Position numbers and translations under genes: made by a program. 23,908 bases of DNA from an uncultured Oscillospiraceae bacterium (GTDB taxonomy: Bacteria > Bacillota > Clostridia > Oscillospirales > Oscillospiraceae): the NCBI GenBank assembly GCA_934646175.1, contig CAKUEI010000017.1, positions 1-23,908 on the forward strand, in the 5' to 3' direction. Below the pieces are notes generated by a model, which saw only the letters and a program-made list of their open reading frames with translations, made no database searches and had not been told where the DNA came from. Shown in pieces: positions 5,377 to 12,455 of the stretch. Position 1 is the first letter of the stretch, and each line of letters starts with the position of its first letter.

Positions 5377-7803
5377 TTAGAGGCCCTGCTCCGTGCGGCG
5401 GATCAGATCCTCCTGGCTGTCCTTGAACACCTCCACGAAGTAGGCGGAGAAGCCTGCCACACGGACCACCAGATCACGGTACTTCTCCGGCTCCTTCTGC
5501 GCGGCGCGCAGCGTCTCGACGGAGACAATGTTCAGCTGCAGCTGCATACCGCCCATGTTGAAGAAGTAGGTCTTCATCAGATCAATGAGCTTCTGCTTGC
5601 CGTCCGGACGGCTGATGGCCGTGGGATGGAACTTCATGTTCTGCAGGATGCCGTTGGAGAACAGGTTCTGCGGCACGTGAGACATGGAGACCAGAGCTGC
5701 GGTGGGGCCGCTCTTATCCATGCCCTGAACGGCACCGATGCCGTCGGACAGCGGGGTGTGCGCCTTGCGGCCGTCGGGGGTGGCCCAGGTGCCATAACCG
5801 AACAGCACGTTCAAGGTGACGGGGTAGCAGCCCACAGACAGGGGGCCGCGGCTGCTGGTGTAGGAGTTGCCGATGTCGGCATAGGTCTTCATGACCCAGT
5901 TGGCGTACTGGTCCACATCCTCGTTGGCGTTGCCGTAACGGGGCACCTCGCCGTTGATGTAGTTCTGCATCTCTTCATAGCCTTCCCAGTTGGCCATAAC
6001 GGCATCATACAGCTCGCGGGTGGTGTACTTCTTGGTCTTGAAGCAGACGTAGTCGATGACGCCCAGGCAGTCCACCACGTTGCCGACACCCACGCAGGAA
6101 AGGCCGGTGGAGTTGTACTTGGAGCCGCCGTTCATCACGTCCATGCCCTTTTCCATGCAGCCCTCCATGGTGGCGGAGACCACAGGCTGAGGCAGGATGT
6201 CGGGGGCGATGGACTCGAAGATGTTGCGCAGGTTCACGTCCCAGGTGGTCCAGTAGCGCAGCTGGGTCTCGAACGCCTTCTTCACGTCCTCCATGGACTC
6301 CATCTCGTAGAGATAGCCGGTGGCGGGGCCGAACTGAGGGCCAGGGGTGCCGTCGGGCATGGGCATGGGGTTATAACCGTTGTTAATGGCCATCAGGAAG
6401 CCGGTAACGATATTGGTGTAGGTCTCGGTGCCGTTGCCGCCGCAAGCCGGCCACTCCTGACCGCCCAGGGAGGGCTCGACGCAGCCGATGAGGCAGTAGT
6501 CCCAGACATCTTCCTTGGCAATACGGCCGCGGTAGGTCAGGGCCTCCATGACCACATCATCGGAATAGAAGCTGGGCACGCCGCCGGCGCGCTTGGTGAC
6601 CTCGATGGCGCAGTCCCACAGCTCCGCCGGGGTGTTCTTGTTGATGCGCAGGGCCTGCGGGGGATCATGCAGCAGCAGGCGGCCCGCCGCCTCCAGGCAC
6701 ATATAGGTGCAGACGTTGGTGGCGTCGTTTCCGTCCTTATCGATGCCGCCCAGGGTGAACAGCTGACCGTTGGTGTAGCCGGGGTTTGCCAGAACGGCGC
6801 CGGCGGACCAGGGCTTGTTCAGCTCAGCCACCTTCAGGTAGTACATATCCATGATCTCCTGAGCCTGATCGCGGGTCAGCTTGCCGGAGGCAAGATCCGC
6901 TTCGGCGTAAGAGCCGAGATACTGATCCACGCGGCCCATGGAGGTGCCATGCATATTGGCGTCCAACATGACGCACATCTCGTAGAACCACAGGGCCTGC
7001 ACTGCCTCATAGAAGTCGCGGGCAGGGTTCTCGATGACCCAGTCCAGCACCTCGGACAGCTTGATGAGTTCCGCCTTGCGGGCGGCATCGCATTCCTTCT
7101 CCGCCAGTTCGGCGCAGTGCTTGGAATAGCGCTTGGCCAGTGTGATCATGCCGTCGCAGACGATGGAAATGGAGCGGTAGAAATTATACTGCTTGGCCTT
7201 CGTGCCGCCCAGCCCGGTACCTTCCAGCTCCAGGATCTTGGCGTCGGCCTCTTCCTTGATGGCCTTGAAGCCCTTGCGGATGGCCTTATTGTAGCCGGTG
7301 CAGAAGTGGCCCACGGGCTGGGCCGCCTGGCCCTGGGGGCCGAAGCCGCAGCAGCCGTTGCCGGCCAGCTTGCGGTAGTTCAGGGGGATATAGGAGTTCA
7401 GCTTGGCGCTCATGCACTCCTGCATCCAGAAGTCCACGGTGCTGAGGACATAGTCGCGGGTCTCTTCATCCACGATGTAGGGGTCGGTCTCGCGGGTCCA
7501 GAGCAGACCGCTGGTCATCTCTTCCTTCAGCCAGTCCACGGAATTCTCCGGGAACATGGCAGCGGCGCGGTACTTGGCGGTCAGGCTGCCCACGATGATC
7601 TCGCCGTCATTGACGTGGGTAGGCATCTTCTCGCACAGGTTCTTGAAGTTATAGGCGCGCTTTAAGCAGCCGGTGATGTCCCGGTGCTCCATATAGAACT
7701 CGGTGACGATCTTATAGCGGTTCAAGTCCAATTCCGGTTTGGTGCTGCGGTAGCGCTCACGCATATCGGCTACGCGGGGACTGATGGGGCTGAAAGTATA
7801 CAT
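5377..7803 (-). CDS. Glycyl radical enzyme of unassigned substrate (lyase/dehydratase clade)
   Basis: The 808-residue protein has both GRE hallmarks: the thiyl cysteine in GCVEP (C441, with E443) and the C-terminal glycyl loop RVAGFSAYFVEV (G784). The GCVE motif places it with eliminases (glycerol/propanediol dehydratase, choline lyase, sulfite lyase) rather than pyruvate formate-lyase. Spacing from the cysteine lets pocket positions be compared: H166 and H285 match glycerol dehydratase H164 and H281, but S282 is replaced by G286. The position that is Tyr in glycerol dehydratase, Phe in choline lyase and Trp in isethionate lyase is Q347 here. The dehydratase Asp position is G455, inside an unusual GGQEWPACGGNG stretch. 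The arginine and glutamine that bind sulfonate in isethionate lyase appear absent. Downstream aldehyde, acyl-CoA and alcohol enzymes suggest a short-chain aldehyde product. ATG 7803 has GGAGG upstream. The substrate is unknown. Confidence 0.93.
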   Translation of the reverse strand: MYTFSPISPRVADMRERYRSTKPELDLNRYKIVTEFYMEHRDITGCLKRAYNFKNLCEKMPTHVNDGEIIVGSLTAKYRAAAMFPENSVDWLKEEMTSGLLWTRETDPYIVDEETRDYVLSTVDFWMQECMSAKLNSYIPLNYRKLAGNGCCGFGPQGQAAQPVGHFCTGYNKAIRKGFKAIKEEADAKILELEGTGLGGTKAKQYNFYRSISIVCDGMITLAKRYSKHCAELAEKECDAARKAELIKLSEVLDWVIENPARDFYEAVQALWFYEMCVMLDANMHGTSMGRVDQYLGSYAEADLASGKLTRDQAQEIMDMYYLKVAELNKPWSAGAVLANPGYTNGQLFTLGGIDKDGNDATNVCTYMCLEAAGRLLLHDPPQALRINKNTPAELWDCAIEVTKRAGGVPSFYSDDVVMEALTYRGRIAKEDVWDYCLIGCVEPSLGGQEWPACGGNGTETYTNIVTGFLMAINNGYNPMPMPDGTPGPQFGPATGYLYEMESMEDVKKAFETQLRYWTTWDVNLRNIFESIAPDILPQPVVSATMEGCMEKGMDVMNGGSKYNSTGLSCVGVGNVVDCLGVIDYVCFKTKKYTTRELYDAVMANWEGYEEMQNYINGEVPRYGNANEDVDQYANWVMKTYADIGNSYTSSRGPLSVGCYPVTLNVLFGYGTWATPDGRKAHTPLSDGIGAVQGMDKSGPTAALVSMSHVPQNLFSNGILQNMKFHPTAISRPDGKQKLIDLMKTYFFNMGGMQLQLNIVSVETLRAAQKEPEKYRDLVVRVAGFSAYFVEVFKDSQEDLIRRTEQGL

Positions 7804-7837
7804 TCTTCACGACCTCCGTTCTGAAATTATCGCTTCT

Positions 7838-7854
7838 GGGCGGTCTTGCCGCCC
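7838..7854 (-). other. Hairpin in the GRE 5' untranslated region
   Basis: GGGCGG-tcttg-CCGCCC (7838-7843 and 7849-7854) lies between the predicted transcription start and the ribosome binding site of the GRE gene. It may stabilise this mRNA, since GREs are usually abundant proteins. There is no T run, so it is not a terminator. Confidence 0.4.
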
Positions 7855-7878
7855 TTTGTGGTCTCATGTTCCTATTTC

Positions 7879-7907
7879 AGTGTAGCACGGTAGGCTATCC
7901 GCGTAAA
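7879..7907 (-). promoter_or_regulatory. Promoter of the glycyl radical enzyme gene
   Basis: On the minus strand TTTACG (7902-7907) and TACACT (7879-7884) are 17 bp apart, predicting a start near 7872 and a leader of about 70 nt. Both hexamers deviate from consensus, as expected for an activator-dependent promoter. Confidence 0.6.
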
Positions 7908-7929
7908 TTATCCATCTCGCCATGGTCTC

Positions 7930-7945
7930 ATAGTCATTTGGCTAT
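7930..7945. promoter_or_regulatory. Candidate LysR-type activator site upstream of the GRE promoter
   Basis: The dyad ATAG-N8-CTAT is centred about 65 bp upstream of the predicted GRE transcription start, where LysR-family recognition sites usually lie. The spacing is N8 rather than the commonest T-N11-A arrangement. It begins 2 bp past the end of the second LysR gene. Assignment is inference from position and symmetry. Confidence 0.4.
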
Positions 7946-7946
7946 T

Positions 7947-8849
7947 TTAATAAAAGATTTCCTTATAGGCTTCCTCCACGCACAGCTGAAGTCCCCCCAG
8001 AAAACGGAGGAAATTCCCGCTTTTCAGGCTATACACCGCCTGGATCATCACCGTCTTGTCCGGCACCTCCTGACAGGCGATCAGGGGGTCGTCCTGCAGG
8101 CAGGCGGTGTCAAAAAACAACGCCGCACCCAGCCCACATGAGGCCGAATTCAGCATACCGGAGATGGAATTGGCCTGCTGGCAGGCGGCGGGGTTCAGCC
8201 CCATCTGTTCCAGCATGCCGGAGAAATAGCGGTAATAATCCCCATCGCCCTCCGGCCCCACGGAAATCAGGCTGCTTTCCGGCAGGTTCAGCTCGCCGTT
8301 CTCCATGCGGATGGCACTTTTGGACGCGGAGTAGAGCATGACCCTGCTGTGGGCCAGAGGGACTGTCTCCAGGATCCGGTCCCCGAAGGAAACGTAATCC
8401 GGCATCACCAGAAGGTCCGCGTCCCCGGATTTCAGCATGGCCCACAGATCTTTCATGTCGCCGCGCATGAGGATCACGTCATTCCCCCGGTCGACACGGC
8501 GGTAGCGGGCGATGGCATCCCGCAGGACCGGGATGCGGCTGACGGAAAGGCCCCGCATGATGCCGATACCCACGGTCTTCCGCGCCCCCACGATGCCGCT
8601 GCGTGAGCGGGAGATGGAAAGGCGCACCTGATCCTGCACCCCCTTCAGGGTGTGGTACATCAGCACCCCCTCCGGTGTCAGGGCCACGGCGGAGCGGGTC
8701 CGCTCCAGCAGGGGGAAGCCCAGATTCTCTTCCAGCAGCTTGATATGCTTGGAAAGTGTGGGCTGTGAAATGTCCATCTGTTCGGCCGCGCGGGAGAAAT
8801 TCAGTGTCTCCGCCACGGCGAGAAAGCTGTCGATCTGCATTTCCGTCAT
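7947..8849 (-). CDS. LysR-family transcriptional regulator, GRE-proximal
   Basis: This 300-residue protein has an N-terminal winged helix-turn-helix (residues 1-60, with NFSRAAEQMDISQPTLSKHI near 17-36) and a C-terminal effector-binding fold (about 90-295). LysR proteins are usually tetrameric activators responding to a small metabolite. Its ATG overlaps the stop codon of the preceding LysR gene in an ATGA (8846-8849), so the two are probably translated together. It ends 143 bp before the GRE start, in the same direction, and that gap holds a promoter and a dyad. Control of the GRE locus is a natural inference. The ligand is unknown. Confidence 0.92.
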   Translation of the reverse strand: MTEMQIDSFLAVAETLNFSRAAEQMDISQPTLSKHIKLLEENLGFPLLERTRSAVALTPEGVLMYHTLKGVQDQVRLSISRSRSGIVGARKTVGIGIMRGLSVSRIPVLRDAIARYRRVDRGNDVILMRGDMKDLWAMLKSGDADLLVMPDYVSFGDRILETVPLAHSRVMLYSASKSAIRMENGELNLPESSLISVGPEGDGDYYRYFSGMLEQMGLNPAACQQANSISGMLNSASCGLGAALFFDTACLQDDPLIACQEVPDKTVMIQAVYSLKSGNFLRFLGGLQLCVEEAYKEIFY

Positions 8850-9751
8850 CGGTTCAGCGCCCCCATTTCCATCACCGTTTCCCGCATCAGGCTTACGAAA
8901 TCGGCCAGTGCGGGGTTGGGATTTTTCTTTTTCCAGATGGCTTCCATCCGCAGAACGGGCAGCTTTTTGCTTTCCAGAGGAATGCGGCAGAAGCCCTCAT
9001 TCCCCAGCCGCCGGATCCACGGTGCCACCATAAGCCCCAGGCCCGCCTCCATGCAGGCCATCAAGGAATCCAGGTCCCGGGCGTAGCGGATCATGGAGTC
9101 GTCCGCCCGCAGCAGCTCGCAGATATTCTGAATCAGGCTTTTGTACGCATCGCTGTCCTCATGGCGGGCAAACCAGAGCACATCGCCGGAAAAATCATAG
9201 TCCTTGACCGCGACCCCGTTGGCAAGGGGGTGATCCTGAGGGACGATCAGTGCATACTTCTCCTCCCACAGGGGCAACCTCTCCCAGTTGCGGCCGGGAA
9301 TCTCGGTGTCACAGTCGATCACCATGTCCAGCCGGTCGCGGTTAAATTCCGCGGCCAAATCGGCATAGTGGAAGGACTGGATGCCGATCTCCAGGCTGGG
9401 GTGCAGGCGGCGCAGGGATTCCAGCGAATGAAGCAGTACCGGGAAGCTCTCAAATCCGGCGGACACGCCGATCTTCAGCATCCCACCGCAGTTCTGGAGA
9501 TATCTGGCCCGTTCCACCGCGCTGTTGATCCCGTCCCGCCCCGCGCGGAAGGCTTCGATCATGATCTTGCCCTCCGGCGTCAGCTCCGTACCGCTTTTCA
9601 GCCGTTCAAACAGCGGGAAGCCCACCTCTTCTTCCAGCAGACAGATTTGTTTGCTGATGGAGGACTGGGCCACGTACAGCCGTTTGGACACCTCGGAGAA
9701 TTTTTTGTACTCCGCCAGAGCAATGGCATATTCCACTTGATTCATGTTCAT
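8846..9751 (-). CDS. LysR-family transcriptional regulator, upstream member of a tandem pair
   Basis: A 301-residue LysR protein with an N-terminal helix-turn-helix (KFSEVSKRLYVAQSSISKQI near 17-36) and an effector domain from about 90. It is clearly diverged from its downstream partner, so this is not a recent duplication. ATG 9751 has GGAAGG upstream; an in-frame ATG at 9745 is the alternative. It is the first gene of the minus-strand GRE locus. Two different LysR regulators translated from one overlapping mRNA could sense two signals or form a hierarchy or mixed oligomer; sequence alone cannot choose. Confidence 0.92.
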   Translation of the reverse strand: MNMNQVEYAIALAEYKKFSEVSKRLYVAQSSISKQICLLEEEVGFPLFERLKSGTELTPEGKIMIEAFRAGRDGINSAVERARYLQNCGGMLKIGVSAGFESFPVLLHSLESLRRLHPSLEIGIQSFHYADLAAEFNRDRLDMVIDCDTEIPGRNWERLPLWEEKYALIVPQDHPLANGVAVKDYDFSGDVLWFARHEDSDAYKSLIQNICELLRADDSMIRYARDLDSLMACMEAGLGLMVAPWIRRLGNEGFCRIPLESKKLPVLRMEAIWKKKNPNPALADFVSLMRETVMEMGALNR

Positions 9752-9816
9752 GGGATCATTCCTTCCCGCGCCGGGCCGTTATTGAAAAAACGCTATCAAT
9801 TTTCGCCTTTATGTGC

Positions 9817-9846
9817 ATTATAGCACCCATAATTCTCATTTGTAAA
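9817..9846 (-). promoter_or_regulatory. Promoter of the tandem LysR operon
   Basis: On the minus strand TTTACA (9841-9846) and consensus TATAAT (9817-9822) are 18 bp apart. Copies of CTATCAAT flank it at 9793-9800 and 9876-9883 (plus-strand reading), about eight helical turns apart, possibly for autoregulation. Confidence 0.65.
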
Positions 9847-9884
9847 CAACTTTCGCCCGAATGATCGCCTTTTTTCTATCAATA

Positions 9885-11021
9885 TCATGCAGTACGGCCC
9901 AGGGTGTCCGCCAGTGCTTCGGCGAACAGCCGCCCGCCCCGGATGGCTTCCCGCAGGGTGTTCCCGTGGCTGCCCACCTCCACCAGCAGGGAGCCGATCG
10001 CGTACTGCTGGTTATACCGCGCCGCCCGCAGGGCAATGGGGCGGGCGAGGTTTTCGTGGGCCCCGTTCATGTGCTGCTGCACCTTCACCGCGAAAGTGAG
10101 GTTCTGCCGCCAGTTGGGGTGGGAGGCACCGCCCTGATCTGTGCCCACCACCAGCATGACCTGGGCGGTCTTCTCCCCATTCACCTCGGTGACTACCTTA
10201 TAATTAACGCCGGAGGCATCCACGATGGCATCCCGGTGTACGTCCAAAATCACCCGGATGGAGGGATACTGCTTCAAAAAACCTTCAATGGCCTCGGCGG
10301 AGCGGCCATAGGCCCCGCTGTAAGCCGGGTAGTCATAAAGGCTTTTGTCGTGCAGGACGGAAATGCCCCGGCTTTCCAGCACGGCGGCGATCTCGTCCCC
10401 CACCCGTACCATATTATATTGTGTATCGGTGGTGCGGTAGGCGCTGCTGGCGGCATAGTCGTCGCCGTCCGCCGGGGTGTATGCCTCGCTCCCATGGGTG
10501 TGGACGATGAGGACCTGGGGGTCCTCCGTCCCCAGGGTGACTGGCACGGCGGCACGGGTCATGGCCTGTGCGTCCACCTGGGCGGCGGTGGGGTTCTGGA
10601 TGTAGACCTCTCCGGCGCAGGTGTAGCCCGTGGCGTCCTTGGGGGCCACCGTCCGCTCCACCACCCGGTCGGCGGAAGCCGACGTTTCCGGGATCTGCTC
10701 AGAGGGTTCCGGTTCCGGCGTTTCCTCCGGCGCGGGCGCGGTCTCTTCCATGGCCGCCGCCAGTAGGGCAGGCGACTGGCTGACCACGAACTTTTGCCAG
10801 AAGGTAAGGTTCGCCGCTTCCCCGCTCTGCGGACGGGGAAGGCCCAGCTCCGCCCGCACCACCGCCGCGGCGAAGGCAGTCTTCTCCCCCAGCTCCTCCA
10901 GCGCGTTTTTTGCGCCGGAAAGGTCCGCCGTCAGGGAGATCATCCACAGGGTAAGCACCGTCAGGAAAAGCGCGGTAAACATACGAAGGCCCTTCCGCAG
11001 GGGAAATTTCTTCTGCTGCAC
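9885..11021 (-). CDS. spoIIP: Stage II sporulation protein P (engulfment peptidoglycan hydrolase)
   Basis: SpoIIP is a mother-cell membrane-anchored amidase/endopeptidase that, with SpoIID and SpoIIM, degrades septal peptidoglycan during engulfment. This 378-residue protein has a short basic N-terminus, a membrane anchor (about 14-32), a low-complexity Pro/Glu linker (about 92-112) and the C-terminal SpoIIP domain. Its diagnostic motifs are HTHGSEAYTP (174-183), DVHRDA (260-265) and EVGSHGNTLREA (348-359). Translation starts at GTG 11021, supported by AAGGAG upstream. A sigma-E-like promoter precedes it, as expected for a mother-cell gene. Usual Firmicutes partners such as gpr are not adjacent; the neighbour is the divergent YtvI-like gene. 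Presence of an intact spoIIP argues that the organism forms, or descends from recent formers of, endospores. Confidence 0.95.
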   Translation of the reverse strand: MQQKKFPLRKGLRMFTALFLTVLTLWMISLTADLSGAKNALEELGEKTAFAAAVVRAELGLPRPQSGEAANLTFWQKFVVSQSPALLAAAMEETAPAPEETPEPEPSEQIPETSASADRVVERTVAPKDATGYTCAGEVYIQNPTAAQVDAQAMTRAAVPVTLGTEDPQVLIVHTHGSEAYTPADGDDYAASSAYRTTDTQYNMVRVGDEIAAVLESRGISVLHDKSLYDYPAYSGAYGRSAEAIEGFLKQYPSIRVILDVHRDAIVDASGVNYKVVTEVNGEKTAQVMLVVGTDQGGASHPNWRQNLTFAVKVQQHMNGAHENLARPIALRAARYNQQYAIGSLLVEVGSHGNTLREAIRGGRLFAEALADTLGRTA

Positions 11022-11054
11022 ACTGATCGCTCCTTTGTTTTGCGTTTATGTTTC

Positions 11055-11083
11055 ACTTTATGTCACCCGGGAGGAAAATATGA
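11055..11083 (-). promoter_or_regulatory. Sigma-E-like promoter of spoIIP
   Basis: On the minus strand TCATATT (11077-11083) and CATAAAGT (11055-11062) are separated by 14 bp, close to the sigma-E consensus (-35 KMATATT, -10 CATACANT, 14-15 bp). It lies 33 bp before the GTG start. Known sigma-E control of spoIIP in Bacillus supports the reading. Confidence 0.65.
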
Positions 11084-11130
11084 CGGGCTCGTCCCCTGTA
11101 CCGGTGTGTATAATTTCCCGCCAAACGGTG

Positions 11131-11161
11131 TAAAAAAGAAAGGGGCGCCTTTCCGCGCCCC
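11131..11161 (-). terminator. Minus-strand terminator-type hairpin in the spoIIP/ytvI divergent region
   Basis: GGGGCGC and GCGCCCC arms (11142-11148, 11155-11161) form a 7-bp GC stem; on the minus strand it is followed by a T-rich run (11131-11140). There is no minus-strand gene upstream of it, so it may insulate spoIIP from transcription coming out of the ytvI region. On the plus strand the same hairpin would lie in the ytvI 5' leader, after a TATAAT at 11109-11114. Confidence 0.55.
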
Positions 11162-11188
11162 TACTTTGTACGAAGGAAGGCGGAGCTT

Positions 11189-12352
11189 TTGAACGGTGAT
11201 CCGGTCCTGACGCCGCGGGAGCGGCTCCTGCTGTGGCTGCGCATGGCACTGCGGCTTCTTCCCCTGCTTCTTTTCTGGCTGCTGCGGCGGCAGTTGGGCA
11301 CGCTTCTCTCCCTGCTGCTGCCCTTTCTCCTTGCCTGGGGCGCCGCGGCACTGCTGGAAAAGCCCATCTGCCTTCTGAGGAAAAAGTGCCGTCTCTCCCG
11401 GCGCGTCAGCGCGCTGATCGTGGTGCTGCTCGCCGTTGCACTATTGGGCGGCGGGCTTTTCGCCCTGTGCTACTACTCCCTGCAGGAATTGGGGCAGCTG
11501 GCCTCCGGCTGGCCGGAGCTGATCGCCTCTCTTTCCGCCCCCATTGCGGAGATGAGCCGCCAGCTGGAGCGGTTCTCCTCCGCCATGCCCCGGCATCTGG
11601 GCGGGCTCATCGGCAATGCGGAAATTCAGCTTTCCGCCTGGCTTTCCCAGTGCATCCCGAAGCTGTTCTCCGCCGTGAGCGGCTGGGCAGGCAATGCGGT
11701 GCTGCATTTGCCAGGCGCCGCGGTGGGGGTGACGGCGTTCCTGCTGGCCACCTATTTTCTGGCGGCGGGGTATCCCGGCTACCGGCGGGCGGCAGCGGGC
11801 AAGCTCTCTCCCAGCGGAAAACTGCTGGCCGCATCCGTGCAGGCGGCAGCCCGGGCAGCCTTCGGCGGGTACCTGCGGGCGCAGCTGCTGCTTTCCGCCG
11901 GGGTGTTCGCCATTCTGCTCATCGGCTTTCTTCTGCTGCGGCAGCCCTATGCCCTGCTGCTCTCCTTCCTGCTGGCGGTGCTGGATTTTATCCCCATCGT
12001 CGGCTCCGGCACGGTGATCGTGCCGTGGGTGGTCGTCCTTTTCCTCCTCGGCGGACAGAGCCGGGCGCTGATGCTGCTGGCGCTTTGGAGCGTCATCGCC
12101 CTGTTCCGGCAGATCGCAGAACCCAAGGTGCTGGGCGGGCAGATGGGGCTTTCCCCTCTCTCTGCGCTGATGGCGGTGTACGCGGGGATGCGCCTGTGGG
12201 GCATCGGCGGTATGATCCTAGCCCCCATTCTGCTGCTCATGGGGCGCAGCCTCATAGCCTGCGGCGCGCTGGACGGTCTTCTGCAGGACGGGCGGGCCAT
12301 TCGGGCGGACTTCGGGCGACTGTGGCGTGATTCATTCACAAAGGATTTTTGA
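11189..12352 (+). CDS. ytvI: AI-2E family transporter, YtvI-like sporulation membrane protein
   Basis: This 387-residue polytopic membrane protein (about eight helices) carries the family core LDFIPIVGSGTVIVPW (about 266-281) and EPKVLG (about 312-317). The family (PF01594, formerly PerM/UPF0118) includes putative autoinducer or small-solute exporters; the Clostridia/Bacilli subgroup with this length is usually named YtvI, a sporulation membrane protein of unclear mechanism. The start is TTG at 11189, with GGAAGG 8 nt upstream; there is no equally good ATG. It is transcribed divergently from spoIIP, which agrees with a sporulation role. The transported substrate is unknown, and the YtvI name rests on family resemblance and context. 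Confidence 0.8.
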   Translation: MNGDPVLTPRERLLLWLRMALRLLPLLLFWLLRRQLGTLLSLLLPFLLAWGAAALLEKPICLLRKKCRLSRRVSALIVVLLAVALLGGGLFALCYYSLQELGQLASGWPELIASLSAPIAEMSRQLERFSSAMPRHLGGLIGNAEIQLSAWLSQCIPKLFSAVSGWAGNAVLHLPGAAVGVTAFLLATYFLAAGYPGYRRAAAGKLSPSGKLLAASVQAAARAAFGGYLRAQLLLSAGVFAILLIGFLLLRQPYALLLSFLLAVLDFIPIVGSGTVIVPWVVVLFLLGGQSRALMLLALWSVIALFRQIAEPKVLGGQMGLSPLSALMAVYAGMRLWGIGGMILAPILLLMGRSLIACGALDGLLQDGRAIRADFGRLWRDSFTKDF

Positions 12353-12455
12353 TTCCTTCAAAATTCTTTCGATTTTTCTTCATGCTTTATACACATTTCT
12401 GCGCTATTCTGGATTCAGTCAAACGGGGAACGACCCCGGAAAGGAGTCTTCGATC

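Noticed and set aside
5020..7665. 881-codon open frame on the plus strand across the GRE gene
   Set aside because: It is exactly antisense to a GRE with intact catalytic motifs; its translation is His/Gly/Val-rich low complexity, typical of the antisense frame of GC-rich genes.
5377..7803. Calling the GRE choline TMA-lyase, isethionate sulfite-lyase or glycerol dehydratase
   Set aside because: Pocket positions inferred by spacing from the catalytic Cys do not match any of the three sets, and no cut, microcompartment or sulfite-handling genes are adjacent.
11233..12330. 365-codon second-frame open frame inside ytvI
   Set aside because: Arg/Ala/Gly-rich out-of-frame translation; the other frame has the transmembrane pattern and AI-2E motifs.
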